Positions 1-6,332 of a stretch of DNA of 64,000 bases are shown piece after piece (within the stretch, counting starts at the first letter, position 1; every line of letters starts with the position of its first letter). The stretch is taken from NCBI RefSeq assembly GCF_001552595.1, contig NZ_BCRM01000013.1, forward strand, positions 26,018-90,017, written 5' to 3'. The notes below the pieces were generated by a model. The model saw only the letters and a list, made by a program, of their open reading frames with translations. It searched no databases and had not been told where the DNA came from. This DNA is from Rhodococcus erythropolis NBRC 15567. GTDB lineage: Bacteria > Actinomycetota > Actinomycetes > Mycobacteriales > Mycobacteriaceae. Made by a program: the position numbers and the translations under genes.

Positions 1-71
1 ACCCCGACGAAGGTGAACTACGTATCGCGGCAGAATCGTTGAGCGAGATGATCGCCGAACTCGGCGGCTGA
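1..71 (+). CDS. 3' end of an unidentified CDS (partial)
   Basis: An open frame enters from the left edge and stops at TGA 69-71. Its last residues read PDEGELRIAAESLSEMIAELGG, an acidic helical-looking C-terminus. Too little is present to name a family. No hairpin follows before the convergent small ORF, so whether this gene ends its transcript here cannot be judged. Confidence 0.5.
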   Translation, partial: PDEGELRIAAESLSEMIAELGG

Positions 72-96
72 AGTCTGAAGTTCGGGGCAGCTGACT

Positions 97-255
97 TCAG
101 ATCTGCGGGATCGGATCCGGGGGATACGGGTTCGGTGGCGTCGGAGTCGGTGGCACGGGCGGGGGATTCAGCGGATCGGGTGGTGCCGGCGCGGGTGGTG
201 TCGGCGACCCCGGGTCGGGGACGGGGCCCGGATCCGGTGGTGGGGGAGTGGTCAT
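97..255 (-). CDS. small proline-rich protein (hypothetical)
   Basis: This 52-codon ORF from ATG 255 encodes a protein that is nearly half proline, built from irregular PPxP, PDPG and PPTP units. It has no signal peptide or membrane segment. A GTG at 291, just after the stop of the upstream Asp23-like gene, would add 12 residues. It sits last in the leftward sigma-factor transcript, with a weak ribosome site. Proline-rich ORFs arise by chance in GC-rich DNA, so this is a possible small gene only. Seen: composition and position. Function: unknown. Confidence 0.35.
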   Translation of the reverse strand: MTTPPPPDPGPVPDPGSPTPPAPAPPDPLNPPPVPPTPTPPNPYPPDPIPQI

Positions 256-291
256 GAGTGCCGGGTTCCCAAACACTTGCCGAACAAACAC

Positions 292-783
292 CTAGTGCTC
301 GGCGTGGCTTTTGGTGTTCTCCTCGGCAGGTAGATCATCCACGATGTCGACTACGGCGATGTGGACGTTCTCTGCAGAGACGGGTGGGTCCATGTCGCCG
401 AGGATCAGGTGAACGACATCGACGACGGTGAATCGAACCCGGTCCGACAGTTCGGCCAGATCCACTCCGTATGGCGCTGCCAGTTCGATACGTAGTGAAC
501 GTATTTCGTGGCCGTCGACGAAGAACTCGATACTGCTCGGCGAGCAGTGGTGTCGAGAACGTATCTCGGCGGCCAAATGGGTGCGGAGTACGTGATCGCT
601 CACCGACACCGTGCCTAGACGTGGACCTTCGGACGCGTGTGCGTCGAGCGGCCAACCGGACGCCGAGGTCGACCGTAGCGCCCGGATCACCTTGTCGCTG
701 ATTCGATCCCAGCCTGGCTCAGGAGCGTTCCGCAGGACGTCGGATGCGTGCGCCATCAATGCGTCGGTTCGTGATTCAGTCAT
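292..783 (-). CDS. Asp23/Gls24-related protein in the sigma-factor operon
   Basis: This 163-residue protein has a C-terminal half patterned like Asp23/Gls24 proteins: a stretch with PYGVDLAELSDRVR followed by a beta-rich VHIAVVDIVDDLP segment near the end, matching the PYGxxLxxLAxxIRxxV and VNIxVxDV core of that family. The N-terminal ~50 residues are helical and more variable. ATG 783 overlaps the sigma-factor stop by 4 bp (ATGA), which points to translational coupling and favours it over GTG 789. Membership is inferred from motif pattern. It may act as a partner or modulator of the adjacent sigma factor, but that is context only. Confidence 0.6.
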   Translation of the reverse strand: MTESRTDALMAHASDVLRNAPEPGWDRISDKVIRALRSTSASGWPLDAHASEGPRLGTVSVSDHVLRTHLAAEIRSRHHCSPSSIEFFVDGHEIRSLRIELAAPYGVDLAELSDRVRFTVVDVVHLILGDMDPPVSAENVHIAVVDIVDDLPAEENTKSHAEH

Positions 784-1358
784 CGCCACCTCGTCATTCG
801 TTCACTCAGGTTAGCCCGTGCACGATGGTGATGCCCTCGCACTGCATCCGGAGTGAGTCTCAGAATCTTGCCGATTTGAACGAACGTGAGCATCTCCACC
901 TCTCGCAGCGTCCAGGCCGCACGCTGGCGATAAGGCAATTCACCCAACGCTTCTTCCAGTGCCTCCAGGAACGCGGCGTTCGAGGTCGTGTCGAACGGGC
1001 CGGCCTCGGGAGACGGCACGAGAGGATCCAGCAGCTTGTCGTCGATCGGTTGCGCTCTCTTGATTCGATAGCTGTCCACGATCTTTCGGGAACAGATCGC
1101 GAAAAGCCATGTTCGCATCGACGATTCGCCACGAAATGAATCGAGTCGGCGCCACGCGGCCACGAAGGTGTCCTGGACTACCTCGAGAATGTCGCCTTCA
1201 TCTGCGAGCATTCGACGCGCATAGCGGTGAAGTGCAGGTCCGTAGTAGTGCACCAGTGACTCGAATGCTTCTCGGTCGCCGAGTATCGCAGCGTCCACCG
1301 TTGCGGTGTCCAAGCCGTCAGGTGCTTCGGTGAGCCCCTGTGTGTGCGGTAACGCCAC
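780..1358 (-). CDS. ECF-type RNA polymerase sigma factor
   Basis: This is a 192-residue sigma-70 family protein of ECF size. Region 2 lies at about residues 30-95 (FESLVHYYGPALHRYARRML, then DTFVAAWRRLDSFRGE and TWLFAICSRKIVDSYR). Region 4 lies at about 130-190 (ALGELPYRQRAAWTLREVE, then a helix-turn-helix ending in DAVRGHHHRARANL). The GTG start has a good AGAGGAG site upstream. It is divergent from the Asp23 operon and translationally coupled to an Asp23-like gene, so it plausibly controls that operon and itself. No anti-sigma gene of a known family is adjacent, so the downstream Asp23-like protein is a candidate regulator. Confidence 0.9.
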   Translation of the reverse strand: MALPHTQGLTEAPDGLDTATVDAAILGDREAFESLVHYYGPALHRYARRMLADEGDILEVVQDTFVAAWRRLDSFRGESSMRTWLFAICSRKIVDSYRIKRAQPIDDKLLDPLVPSPEAGPFDTTSNAAFLEALEEALGELPYRQRAAWTLREVEMLTFVQIGKILRLTPDAVRGHHHRARANLSERMTRWR

Positions 1359-1544
1359 AGTCGCTCCTCTCGCGGAAATGCGGAAAACTCGGCTGCGTTC
1401 GAAGATTGTTCGCCCGGCCGGGGCGTTGAATGTTACGGACAGTAACTAACAAGTGTCAGTGATGCACGTCACCTGACTGGGGCATTCGGTTTTGCCTTCG
1501 AGTGACGACTACACAGGTAGATCGATCAACAGGAGGAGATGACA
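1359..1544. promoter_or_regulatory. divergent promoter region with GTTAC-N5-GTAAC inverted repeat
   Basis: This spacer separates the leftward sigma-factor gene from the rightward Asp23 operon and must hold both promoters. A perfect 5-bp inverted repeat, GTTAC GGACA GTAAC, lies at 1432-1446 and looks like an operator. AGGAGGAG at 1531-1538 is the ribosome site for the first Asp23 gene. I cannot assign -35/-10 boxes with confidence. Confidence 0.5.
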
Positions 1545-2009
1545 ATGGTCAGCACACAGGTTGCGACAGCATCTACGAAGGATGTTGCATCATCGAACGA
1601 CTCGGCTCTCGTGAGCTCTCAAGGAAAGACGTCGATCGCCGACACCGTTGTCTCGAAGATTGCCGGCATCGCCACGCGAGAGGTGAGCGGTGTGTACGAC
1701 GTCGGCGGCGGAGCGTCCCGGGTTGTCGGGGCACTGCGCGAGCGGATCCCCGGCGCGAGTGTCAACCACTCCCAGGGAGTATCGGTCGAGGTCGGCGAAA
1801 AGCAGGCAGCGGTCGACATCGACATCGTGGCCGAGTACGGCGTATCGCTCGCCGATCTGGCCACCGGCATTCGCCGCAACGTCATTGCGGCGCTCGAACG
1901 GATGACGGGTCTCGAAGTGACCGAGGTGAACATCACAGTTCACGACGTCCACCTCGACGAGGGCAGCGACGACGAAACCGGCGAGCCCAAGACTGCACGG
2001 GTGCAGTGA
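1545..2009 (+). CDS. Asp23/Gls24 family envelope stress protein
   Basis: This Asp23/Gls24 family protein is about 154 residues. After a variable N-terminus, residues ~35-70 read TVVSKIAGIATREVSGVYDVG, followed by AAVDIDIVAEYGVSLADLATGIRRNV and TEVNITVHDVHL. These are the three conserved blocks of the family. ATG 1539 is nearly on top of the AGGAGGAG site, so ATG 1545, 7 nt downstream, is the better start. The tail is acidic. In Firmicutes Asp23 is an abundant membrane-associated cell-envelope stress protein held by AmaP, and an AmaP-like gene lies in this same operon. First gene of the operon. Confidence 0.85.
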   Translation: MVSTQVATASTKDVASSNDSALVSSQGKTSIADTVVSKIAGIATREVSGVYDVGGGASRVVGALRERIPGASVNHSQGVSVEVGEKQAAVDIDIVAEYGVSLADLATGIRRNVIAALERMTGLEVTEVNITVHDVHLDEGSDDETGEPKTARVQ

Positions 2010-2290
2010 GTTCCGAAATCGCTGACACCATCGCGGCGGCTGTGACGGGGGTACCTGGGGTCGCCTCGCTTCATGCCGGAATGTTCGGCGAGGTTGGCAC
2101 GTACCTCCCCGGTCGCCGCGTCGTCGGCGTGCGGGTGACGGAGTCGTCGACAGACATCCATGTGTGCATCTTCGCCGACGCCGCCGTTCGAGACACGGCT
2201 TTACGTATCCGCCAAGCGGTTTCAGGACTCGTTACAGGCCCCGTGAACGTGACAGTGGAAGACGTAGTCGGTCGTGGACGCGATGCCTGA
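2006..2290 (+). CDS. small Asp23-like protein
   Basis: This 94-residue protein starts at GTG 2006, which overlaps the preceding TGA (GTGA). It contains GVPGVASLHAGMFGEVGTYLPGRRVVGVRV, then ALRIRQAVSGLV and a NVTVEDV-like end, resembling a shortened Asp23 fold with the GVxGV and VNVxVEDV elements. It has no membrane segment. It lies between the first Asp23 gene and the J-like gene, with overlaps on both sides, so all three are translated together. The domain assignment is by motif pattern only. Confidence 0.65.
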   Translation: MSSEIADTIAAAVTGVPGVASLHAGMFGEVGTYLPGRRVVGVRVTESSTDIHVCIFADAAVRDTALRIRQAVSGLVTGPVNVTVEDVVGRGRDA

Positions 2291-2549
2291 GCACTCTCGG
2301 GGTTCAGTTCCCGATCGACGATCCGCACGCCGAGAGGCGATCAGGAACTACCACCCCGACGTGGGCGGATCTGCCGACGCGCTCAATCGAGCACTCGAAC
2401 GCGTCGACCGGGACTTCGCATCCCCGATCGGTGTGGTTGTGCGCACGTCGCTGCGCGGCACGATGCGACAGATAGCCAAACCCGTTCGGGCCCAGTACAC
2501 GCGGGTGCGCGCTCGGTTTCCGGGTGCAAAGACCTACACCGAGATCTGA
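2283..2549 (+). CDS. small protein with a truncated J-domain-like HPD motif
   Basis: ATG 2283 overlaps the end of the preceding gene and gives 88 residues; GTG 2274 is an alternative start. Residues ~17-40 read REAIRNYHPDVGGSADALNR, which matches helix II, the HPD loop and helix III of J domains and most resembles the short Pam18/Tim14-type version (NHPDKGGS). Helix I and the rest of a DnaJ protein are absent. The basic C-terminus is helical. J domains stimulate Hsp70 ATPases; whether this one does is inference. It sits inside an Asp23 operon, an unusual place for such a motif. Confidence 0.6.
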   Translation: MPEHSRGSVPDRRSARREAIRNYHPDVGGSADALNRALERVDRDFASPIGVVVRTSLRGTMRQIAKPVRAQYTRVRARFPGAKTYTEI

Positions 2550-2587
2550 CAGGCACCATCGAACATCATCCACAACGGAGGATTCAC

Positions 2588-2767
2588 ATGACCACCTCGA
2601 CTGTCGGCCTACTGGCAGGACTACTTCTCGGAGTCGCAGCTGCTGCAGGCGGTTTCACCGGATTCCTCATCGCTCTGGTTCTCGGTGTGATCGGATACCT
2701 CGTCGGTGGTCAGCGTGACGGCGAGTTCGATCTCGGTGTGATGCTGAAGGGTCGCGGACGTGGCTGA
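2588..2767 (+). CDS. DUF2273-like small membrane protein
   Basis: This 59-residue ORF has a GGAGG-type ribosome site 6-10 nt upstream of ATG 2588. One long hydrophobic hairpin, TVGLLAGLLLGVAAAAGG then FTGFLIALVLGVIGYLVGG, is followed by the short polar tail QRDGEFDLGVMLKGRGRG. This shape and the GxxxGYLVGG turn match small DUF2273-type proteins encoded with Asp23 and AmaP. Its stop overlaps the GTG start of the next Asp23 gene by 8 bp. The family assignment rests on architecture and context. Confidence 0.7.
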   Translation: MTTSTVGLLAGLLLGVAAAAGGFTGFLIALVLGVIGYLVGGQRDGEFDLGVMLKGRGRG

Positions 2768-3152
2768 GACAGCTCGACCGGAGTCGTCTGTGCTTGGTGA
2801 GCCGGGCGATCGCGGAACGCTGACGATTCGAGACAGAGTCGCGCAGAAGTTGGTTCTCGAGGCGACGCGCGGAACCCCGGGGGTGCGCCATCACGCCGCC
2901 GGCATGGACAAACTGACCGGGCGCGAATTGCCGAGGGCGCGAGTGCTGGTATCCGGCAAGCGGGTACGGGCCAAGGTGGACATCGCGATCGAGTGGCCCG
3001 GATCCTTGTCGGTCATCGGTACCGCGGTGCGAGAGAACGTGACAACCCAGTTGCAGTCTGTATCGGGCCTGGACGTAGACGGCGTGGACGTGGCGATCGT
3101 GAGCGTTCTCCCGGCATCGACCAAGCGTGACGCGGGAAGGAAAGTGCGATGA
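2760..3152 (+). CDS. second Asp23/Gls24 family protein
   Basis: This 130-residue protein has the core KLVLEATRGTPGVRHHAA, then RAKVDIAIEWPGSLSVIGTA and ENVTTQLQSVSGLDVDGVDV. The family's central VDIxIxxP and VxGLxVxxVxV blocks are clear. The N-terminal 25 residues are a polar lead. The GTG 2760 start is embedded in the upstream stop, and the 3' end overlaps the next ATG (ATGA at 3149). This is the second true Asp23 copy in the operon, so hetero-oligomer formation is possible. Confidence 0.8.
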   Translation: MAETARPESSVLGEPGDRGTLTIRDRVAQKLVLEATRGTPGVRHHAAGMDKLTGRELPRARVLVSGKRVRAKVDIAIEWPGSLSVIGTAVRENVTTQLQSVSGLDVDGVDVAIVSVLPASTKRDAGRKVR

Positions 3153-3718
3153 CCGCCGACAAGGTCGCACCACCCACTGCCTCGAGGGCTGCTGCTCCTG
3201 TTCCCCTTGCGGCGCCCGGATCGGCCGTCACGGGATTCCTCATCGCCGCGGCGCTACTTGCGCTCGGCGTGGTCGGCGTCCGCGACGCGCTGGTGGATAC
3301 CGGCGTGATCACCGGGTCGCAGTGGATACCAAGTGCTGCCGCATATGTGGACGGGCTCGCGTACCAGGGTTGGATGTTGCCGGCGGGGATCGCAGCCGTC
3401 GTTCTCGGCCTGTGGTTCGTCATCCTCGGACTCAAACCGCGACGAAAGACTGCCAATGCCTTGGTCGGAGTCGCGAATACATGGATCGATCCCGCCGATG
3501 TAGCGGCGATAGCGTCTGTTCGCGTCGAGTCACTGGCCCAGGTTCGATCCGCTTCGTCCCACGCGACCCGGCGCAAGCTGGAAGTGAAGGCCTCGGTCAC
3601 GCCCGATGGAGCCGCCACCGCTGAATCGGAAATCCGTGCGGTGCTGGGGGACTTGGCCGGGTCGCTGTCACCATCGCCGCGAATCAAGGTTCGTATCCAG
3701 ACGGGATCACTGTCATGA
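3149..3718 (+). CDS. DUF6286-like two-TM membrane protein
   Basis: This 189-residue protein has two membrane segments, about residues 28-48 (SAVTGFLIAAALLALGVVGV) and 77-95 (LPAGIAAVVLGLWFVILGL). The intervening ~30 residues face one side. A soluble C-terminal domain of ~90 residues follows, with the beta-rich LEVKASV and IKVRIQTG ends. Proteins of this layout (DUF6286) accompany actinobacterial Asp23 genes. The C-terminal domain resembles the one in the next gene, suggesting related anchors. No catalytic motif is visible; a scaffold or anchor role is inferred. Confidence 0.65.
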   Translation: MTADKVAPPTASRAAAPVPLAAPGSAVTGFLIAAALLALGVVGVRDALVDTGVITGSQWIPSAAAYVDGLAYQGWMLPAGIAAVVLGLWFVILGLKPRRKTANALVGVANTWIDPADVAAIASVRVESLAQVRSASSHATRRKLEVKASVTPDGAATAESEIRAVLGDLAGSLSPSPRIKVRIQTGSLS

Positions 3719-4299
3719 CTCGGACGGCGACGGCGATGGATCGCGTGGCGACATGCGTCGTGGGGATGCTCGCGATAGCGCTGGGAGTTGCAGCGATCCT
3801 GTGGAATCGCGACGTGATCAAGGATTTCCCGGCGCGTATCGAGATCCCGTGGGCTGAAGATCTTGTCGATCACTCGTGGTGGCCATGGGCTGTCGGAGCT
3901 GGGGGAGTACTGCTAGTCCTCCTCGCGTTGCGGTGGTTGATCGCGCATGTGCCGCTGCGTCGGGTGAAGGAGATCACGGTCCCTGGGTCGAACTCGCACA
4001 ATTCCATCACCGCGGATCTGGGTGCGGTGGCGGAAGGGGCGAGCGCATCACTGGAGGACTTCGACGAAGTGTCGCGTGTCCGAGGAAAAGCGTTGCTCGA
4101 TCGTGGAGTTCGCACGATCGATTTGCGAGTGACATTGAGACGTAGCGTCGTATCCGGATCGGAAACGTTGTCCGAGTTGATTTCTCGCGTCACTGACACG
4201 GGGGATCAAGTCGAGTCGATGGTCGGTGATCCATCCGTCGCGACCAGAACTCACATCGCCGTGGAAAGCGCGAAACGCGATGAGCCGAGAACTCTCTGA
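3715..4299 (+). CDS. AmaP-like alkaline shock membrane anchor protein
   Basis: This 194-residue protein has two transmembrane helices at about residues 10-28 (VATCVVGMLAIALGVAAIL) and 58-77 (WAVGAGGVLLVLLALRWLIA), then a cytoplasmic-type domain with NSHNSITADLGAVAEGA and a beta strand IDLRVTLRR. This is the AmaP layout: a TM hairpin followed by an Asp23-like domain. In staphylococci AmaP recruits Asp23 to the membrane. The start overlaps the previous stop (ATGA). The assignment is by architecture and operon. Confidence 0.7.
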   Translation: MTRTATAMDRVATCVVGMLAIALGVAAILWNRDVIKDFPARIEIPWAEDLVDHSWWPWAVGAGGVLLVLLALRWLIAHVPLRRVKEITVPGSNSHNSITADLGAVAEGASASLEDFDEVSRVRGKALLDRGVRTIDLRVTLRRSVVSGSETLSELISRVTDTGDQVESMVGDPSVATRTHIAVESAKRDEPRTL

Positions 4300-4486
4300 T
4301 CAATCGAGGTTTGAGCCTCCCGGTGACCGGGTATTGGTAGACCTCCCGATCGTGCACAGAGTCATGGATGTTGCTGTGGCACTGTGTGTCACGGTGCTCC
4401 TTGCGACCGTCACTTCGATGGCGATCGCGATCGTAGTGACGCTGATCATGTGCGCGTCGGTGAGTGTCGTTTCTCGTATGTGGTGA
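4280..4486 (+). CDS. small membrane protein at the end of the Asp23 operon
   Basis: This 68-residue ORF from ATG 4280 overlaps the AmaP-like gene by 20 bp. A polar N-terminus (~25 residues) leads into one or two hydrophobic helices, VMDVAVALCVTVLLATVTS and MAIAIVVTLIMCASVSVV. There are no known motifs. The long overlap and high hydrophobicity fit a real, coupled small gene. It is probably a membrane accessory of the Asp23 complex; its function is unknown. Confidence 0.55.
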   Translation: MSRELSDQSRFEPPGDRVLVDLPIVHRVMDVAVALCVTVLLATVTSMAIAIVVTLIMCASVSVVSRMW

Positions 4487-4708
4487 ATCGCCAGTCATTT
4501 TGGTTCTGTCGTGAACACCTGATAGAAAGGTAAGCAGACAATGTGGCTGCTACTGAGTGCACGATCCCCCGCGTCGTGCGGCGGAGAGTCCGGTTGTGTG
4601 CAAACACAACCCGCGATCACGGTCTAGTTGCGCGGGCCGATCGCTCGGAACTCTCCCTTCACCGGCAGTCACTCATTGCGCCGTCCCTCTTTACTCTAAG
4701 GAGTTCAA
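4487..4708. other. spacer with weak hairpin and a possible 28-codon ORF
   Basis: This spacer follows the Asp23 operon. An 8-bp hairpin, GGTTGTGT-GCAA-ACACAACC, lies at 4592-4611 without a T tract and may be a weak terminator or leader hairpin. A tiny ORF, 4541-4627 (MWLLLSARS...), has GAAAGG upstream; its coding status is doubtful. AAGGAG at about 4699-4704 is the ribosome site of the next gene. Confidence 0.35.
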
Positions 4709-4972
4709 ATGCTTCCTCTCGGTATCATCGCCTGGATCATCATCGGTGGGCTGGCGGGTTGGATCGGCAGTAAGATCATGAAAACCGATGCGCAGCAGGG
4801 GATCTTCCTCAACATCGTTGTCGGTGTGATCGGCGGCCTGATCGGTGGTTTCCTGCTTCGAGTCTTCGGCGTCGATGTCGAGGGTGCAGGCTGGATCTTC
4901 AGCTTCCTCACTTGCCTTCTCGGTGCAGTCATCTTGCTGTTCCTGGTCAAGGCAGTCACCGGAAAGCGCTGA
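4709..4972 (+). CDS. GlsB/YeaQ/YmgE family stress membrane protein
   Basis: This 87-residue polytopic protein has three hydrophobic segments: GIIAWIIIGGLAGWIGSKIM, IFLNIVVGVIGGLIGGFLL and IFSFLTCLLGAVILLFLV. The WIIIGxxAGWIxxKI and NIVVGxxGxxIGG signatures define the transglycosylase-associated/GlsB family. AAGGAG lies 5-10 nt upstream. GlsB is coupled to Asp23/Gls24 stress operons in Gram-positives, which fits this position. The molecular function of the family is not established. Confidence 0.9.
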   Translation: MLPLGIIAWIIIGGLAGWIGSKIMKTDAQQGIFLNIVVGVIGGLIGGFLLRVFGVDVEGAGWIFSFLTCLLGAVILLFLVKAVTGKR

Positions 4973-5002
4973 CACATTTGTCCACGCAGTTCGAGTTCGA
5001 CT

Positions 5003-5055
5003 GAATCCCACGGCCGAATCCCACGGCCGAACGCACGACCGAATCCACACCGAAT
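5003..5055. repeat. degenerate 12-13 bp tandem repeat upstream of csbD-like gene
   Basis: The unit GAATCCCACGGCC occurs twice exactly (5003-5015 and 5016-5028). Two decayed copies follow, beginning GAACGCACGACC (5029) and GAATCCACACC (5041). The array sits just 5' of the CsbD-like gene, in its leader. Confidence 0.7.
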
Positions 5056-5072
5056 TCAAGAAGGAGAAACAC

Positions 5073-5270
5073 ATGTCTGACTTCATCGACAAGGCAAAGC
5101 ACCGCGCTGAGGATCTCATCGGCGAAGCCAAGGAAAAGATCGGAAATGCCACGGGCAATGACGATCTGGCTGCCGAAGGTGTTGCCGATCAGGGCGAGGC
5201 AAAGGTCAAGAAGGCCGGAGACACTGTCAGTGACAAGGTCTCGGATATCAAGGACAAGTTCACAAGCTGA
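5073..5270 (+). CDS. CsbD family general stress protein
   Basis: This 65-residue highly charged, helical protein has DKAKHRAEDLIGEAKEKIGN followed by a Gly/Asp turn and a repeat-like AEGVADQGEAKVKKAGD. That is the CsbD pattern (KGKxxxxxGKxKExxGxxTxDxxLxxEGxxxxxxGxxQ). AAGGAG lies 5-10 nt before ATG 5073. CsbD proteins are small, mostly disordered, sigma-B-type stress proteins of unknown mechanism. It forms a stress block with the GlsB-like gene, and a strong terminator follows. Confidence 0.85.
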   Translation: MSDFIDKAKHRAEDLIGEAKEKIGNATGNDDLAAEGVADQGEAKVKKAGDTVSDKVSDIKDKFTS

Positions 5271-5280
5271 ATGAGTTTCG

Positions 5281-5317
5281 GCGCGGTTGACCGGCATGTC
5301 CGGTCAACCGCGCTTTT
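5281..5317. terminator. perfect hairpin terminator, shared by convergent genes
   Basis: GCGCGGTTGACCGG (5281-5294), loop CATGT and the exact complement (5300-5313) are followed by TTTT. The 14-bp stem closes the csbD-like transcript. The stop codon of the convergent gene (5304-5306) lies inside the right arm. Confidence 0.9.
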
Positions 5318-6026
5318 GTGTGTCTCCTCGGCCGTCGCGGCTACCGCGATACGCTAGCTTCCGCGTTTCCGCGAGCCACTCCGGAAGCATGCGCATGTGT
5401 GCCGGCCTGTTCAGGATCGGATCGAGGGACGGCTGGAGGCAATCCGGGTGGTCCTCGACTTCGTCGAGACAGAGATGTCCGATCGGTATCAACTGAAGTT
5501 GAATTCTCGCGAGGTACACGGAGAAGTGCAGCGGGGAATGATCGACCGCAGCTTTTAATGCAGACAAAGAAGTGCCGGCCGGGTGGATGCCGCGCGGTGT
5601 CACGATCAGCCACGCCGCGGCCCCGCCCGCGCGTGAGTAAGGAACCAGTGTGCTGTATCTCGCGCCGTTCCACGAGAAAGCCGGAGCTGGAAACATTTTC
5701 GAGAAGGTAGAAAGTCCTGATGTTGCGAGAAGAATGTCCCACGGGTTTTCATCTGCGCCGACATCGTGCAACCGAAGCGCCAGGCCAAGTATGTCGGGTA
5801 GGTCTCCCGGAATTCCGAGTGCTTTCGACATTCGAGCGGTGACGGTAATCGTCGACGACTCCGTTACCGGCCACCACGGGGTGGCCGGCTTCAATGTTCC
5901 CTTCAGTTCGATCCCGTGCGGGTGAAAAACCCTGGCCATGCGCAGCGATGATGCGAAGTGGAACGGTGCGCCGACCAGCTTTCCGATGGCGCTCTTGCCG
6001 GCGGGGATGATCGAATTGAGCGTCAC
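5304..6026 (-). CDS. hypothetical protein with catalase-like sequence echoes
   Basis: This 240-residue protein has a GTG start with AAGGAAG upstream. The string ARVFHPHGIELKGTLKP, then RMSKALGIPGDLPDILGLALRL and PWDILLATSG resembles the beta-barrel core of the catalase superfamily (HxxGxxxxGTF, PxRFS, PGxxxxAxRF). The heme-ligand Tyr region and the usual length (~300-500) are missing, so this is a small relative or a fold echo. No signal peptide or membrane segment is seen. It converges on the csbD-like gene over a shared terminator. Function unknown. Confidence 0.55.
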   Translation of the reverse strand: MTLNSIIPAGKSAIGKLVGAPFHFASSLRMARVFHPHGIELKGTLKPATPWWPVTESSTITVTARMSKALGIPGDLPDILGLALRLHDVGADENPWDILLATSGLSTFSKMFPAPAFSWNGARYSTLVPYSRAGGAAAWLIVTPRGIHPAGTSLSALKAAVDHSPLHFSVYLARIQLQLIPIGHLCLDEVEDHPDCLQPSLDPILNRPAHMRMLPEWLAETRKLAYRGSRDGRGDTQKRG

Positions 6027-6332
6027 AGCTTCCTTATCTGAGAATTCTCCGCCCCCCGAAGCGCCCAGACTGGACGGACGTTCAGGCGTGTTGACGGGCT
6101 TGCCGACGGTTTCTTTCGGCTTCCCAGCGGCAGCGATTGCTAATCATGTGACGCGCCGTAACAAAAGTCTCGCCGGTCGGGATAATTAGCCAAACGCACA
6201 AATTGGTCGTTATGGTTCGTTTGTCCGTAACGGTGCGATCGGACCTGCGACCGTCGCGAACTGGCGAGATTGCTACTCGTGATTTGTGTTTGGTGATTGC
6301 GCGGAAACAAGAAATGTCGAGGAGACACGCTG
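6027..6332. promoter_or_regulatory. divergent intergenic region before the BcsB-like operon
   Basis: This 306-bp spacer between divergent genes is locally AT-richer around 6170-6230 (TAATTAGCC..., CAAATTGGTCGTTATGG) and should hold both promoters. GAGGAG at about 6318-6323 is the ribosome site for the rightward gene. I see no strong inverted repeat, and the ORFs within it look spurious. Confidence 0.4.
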
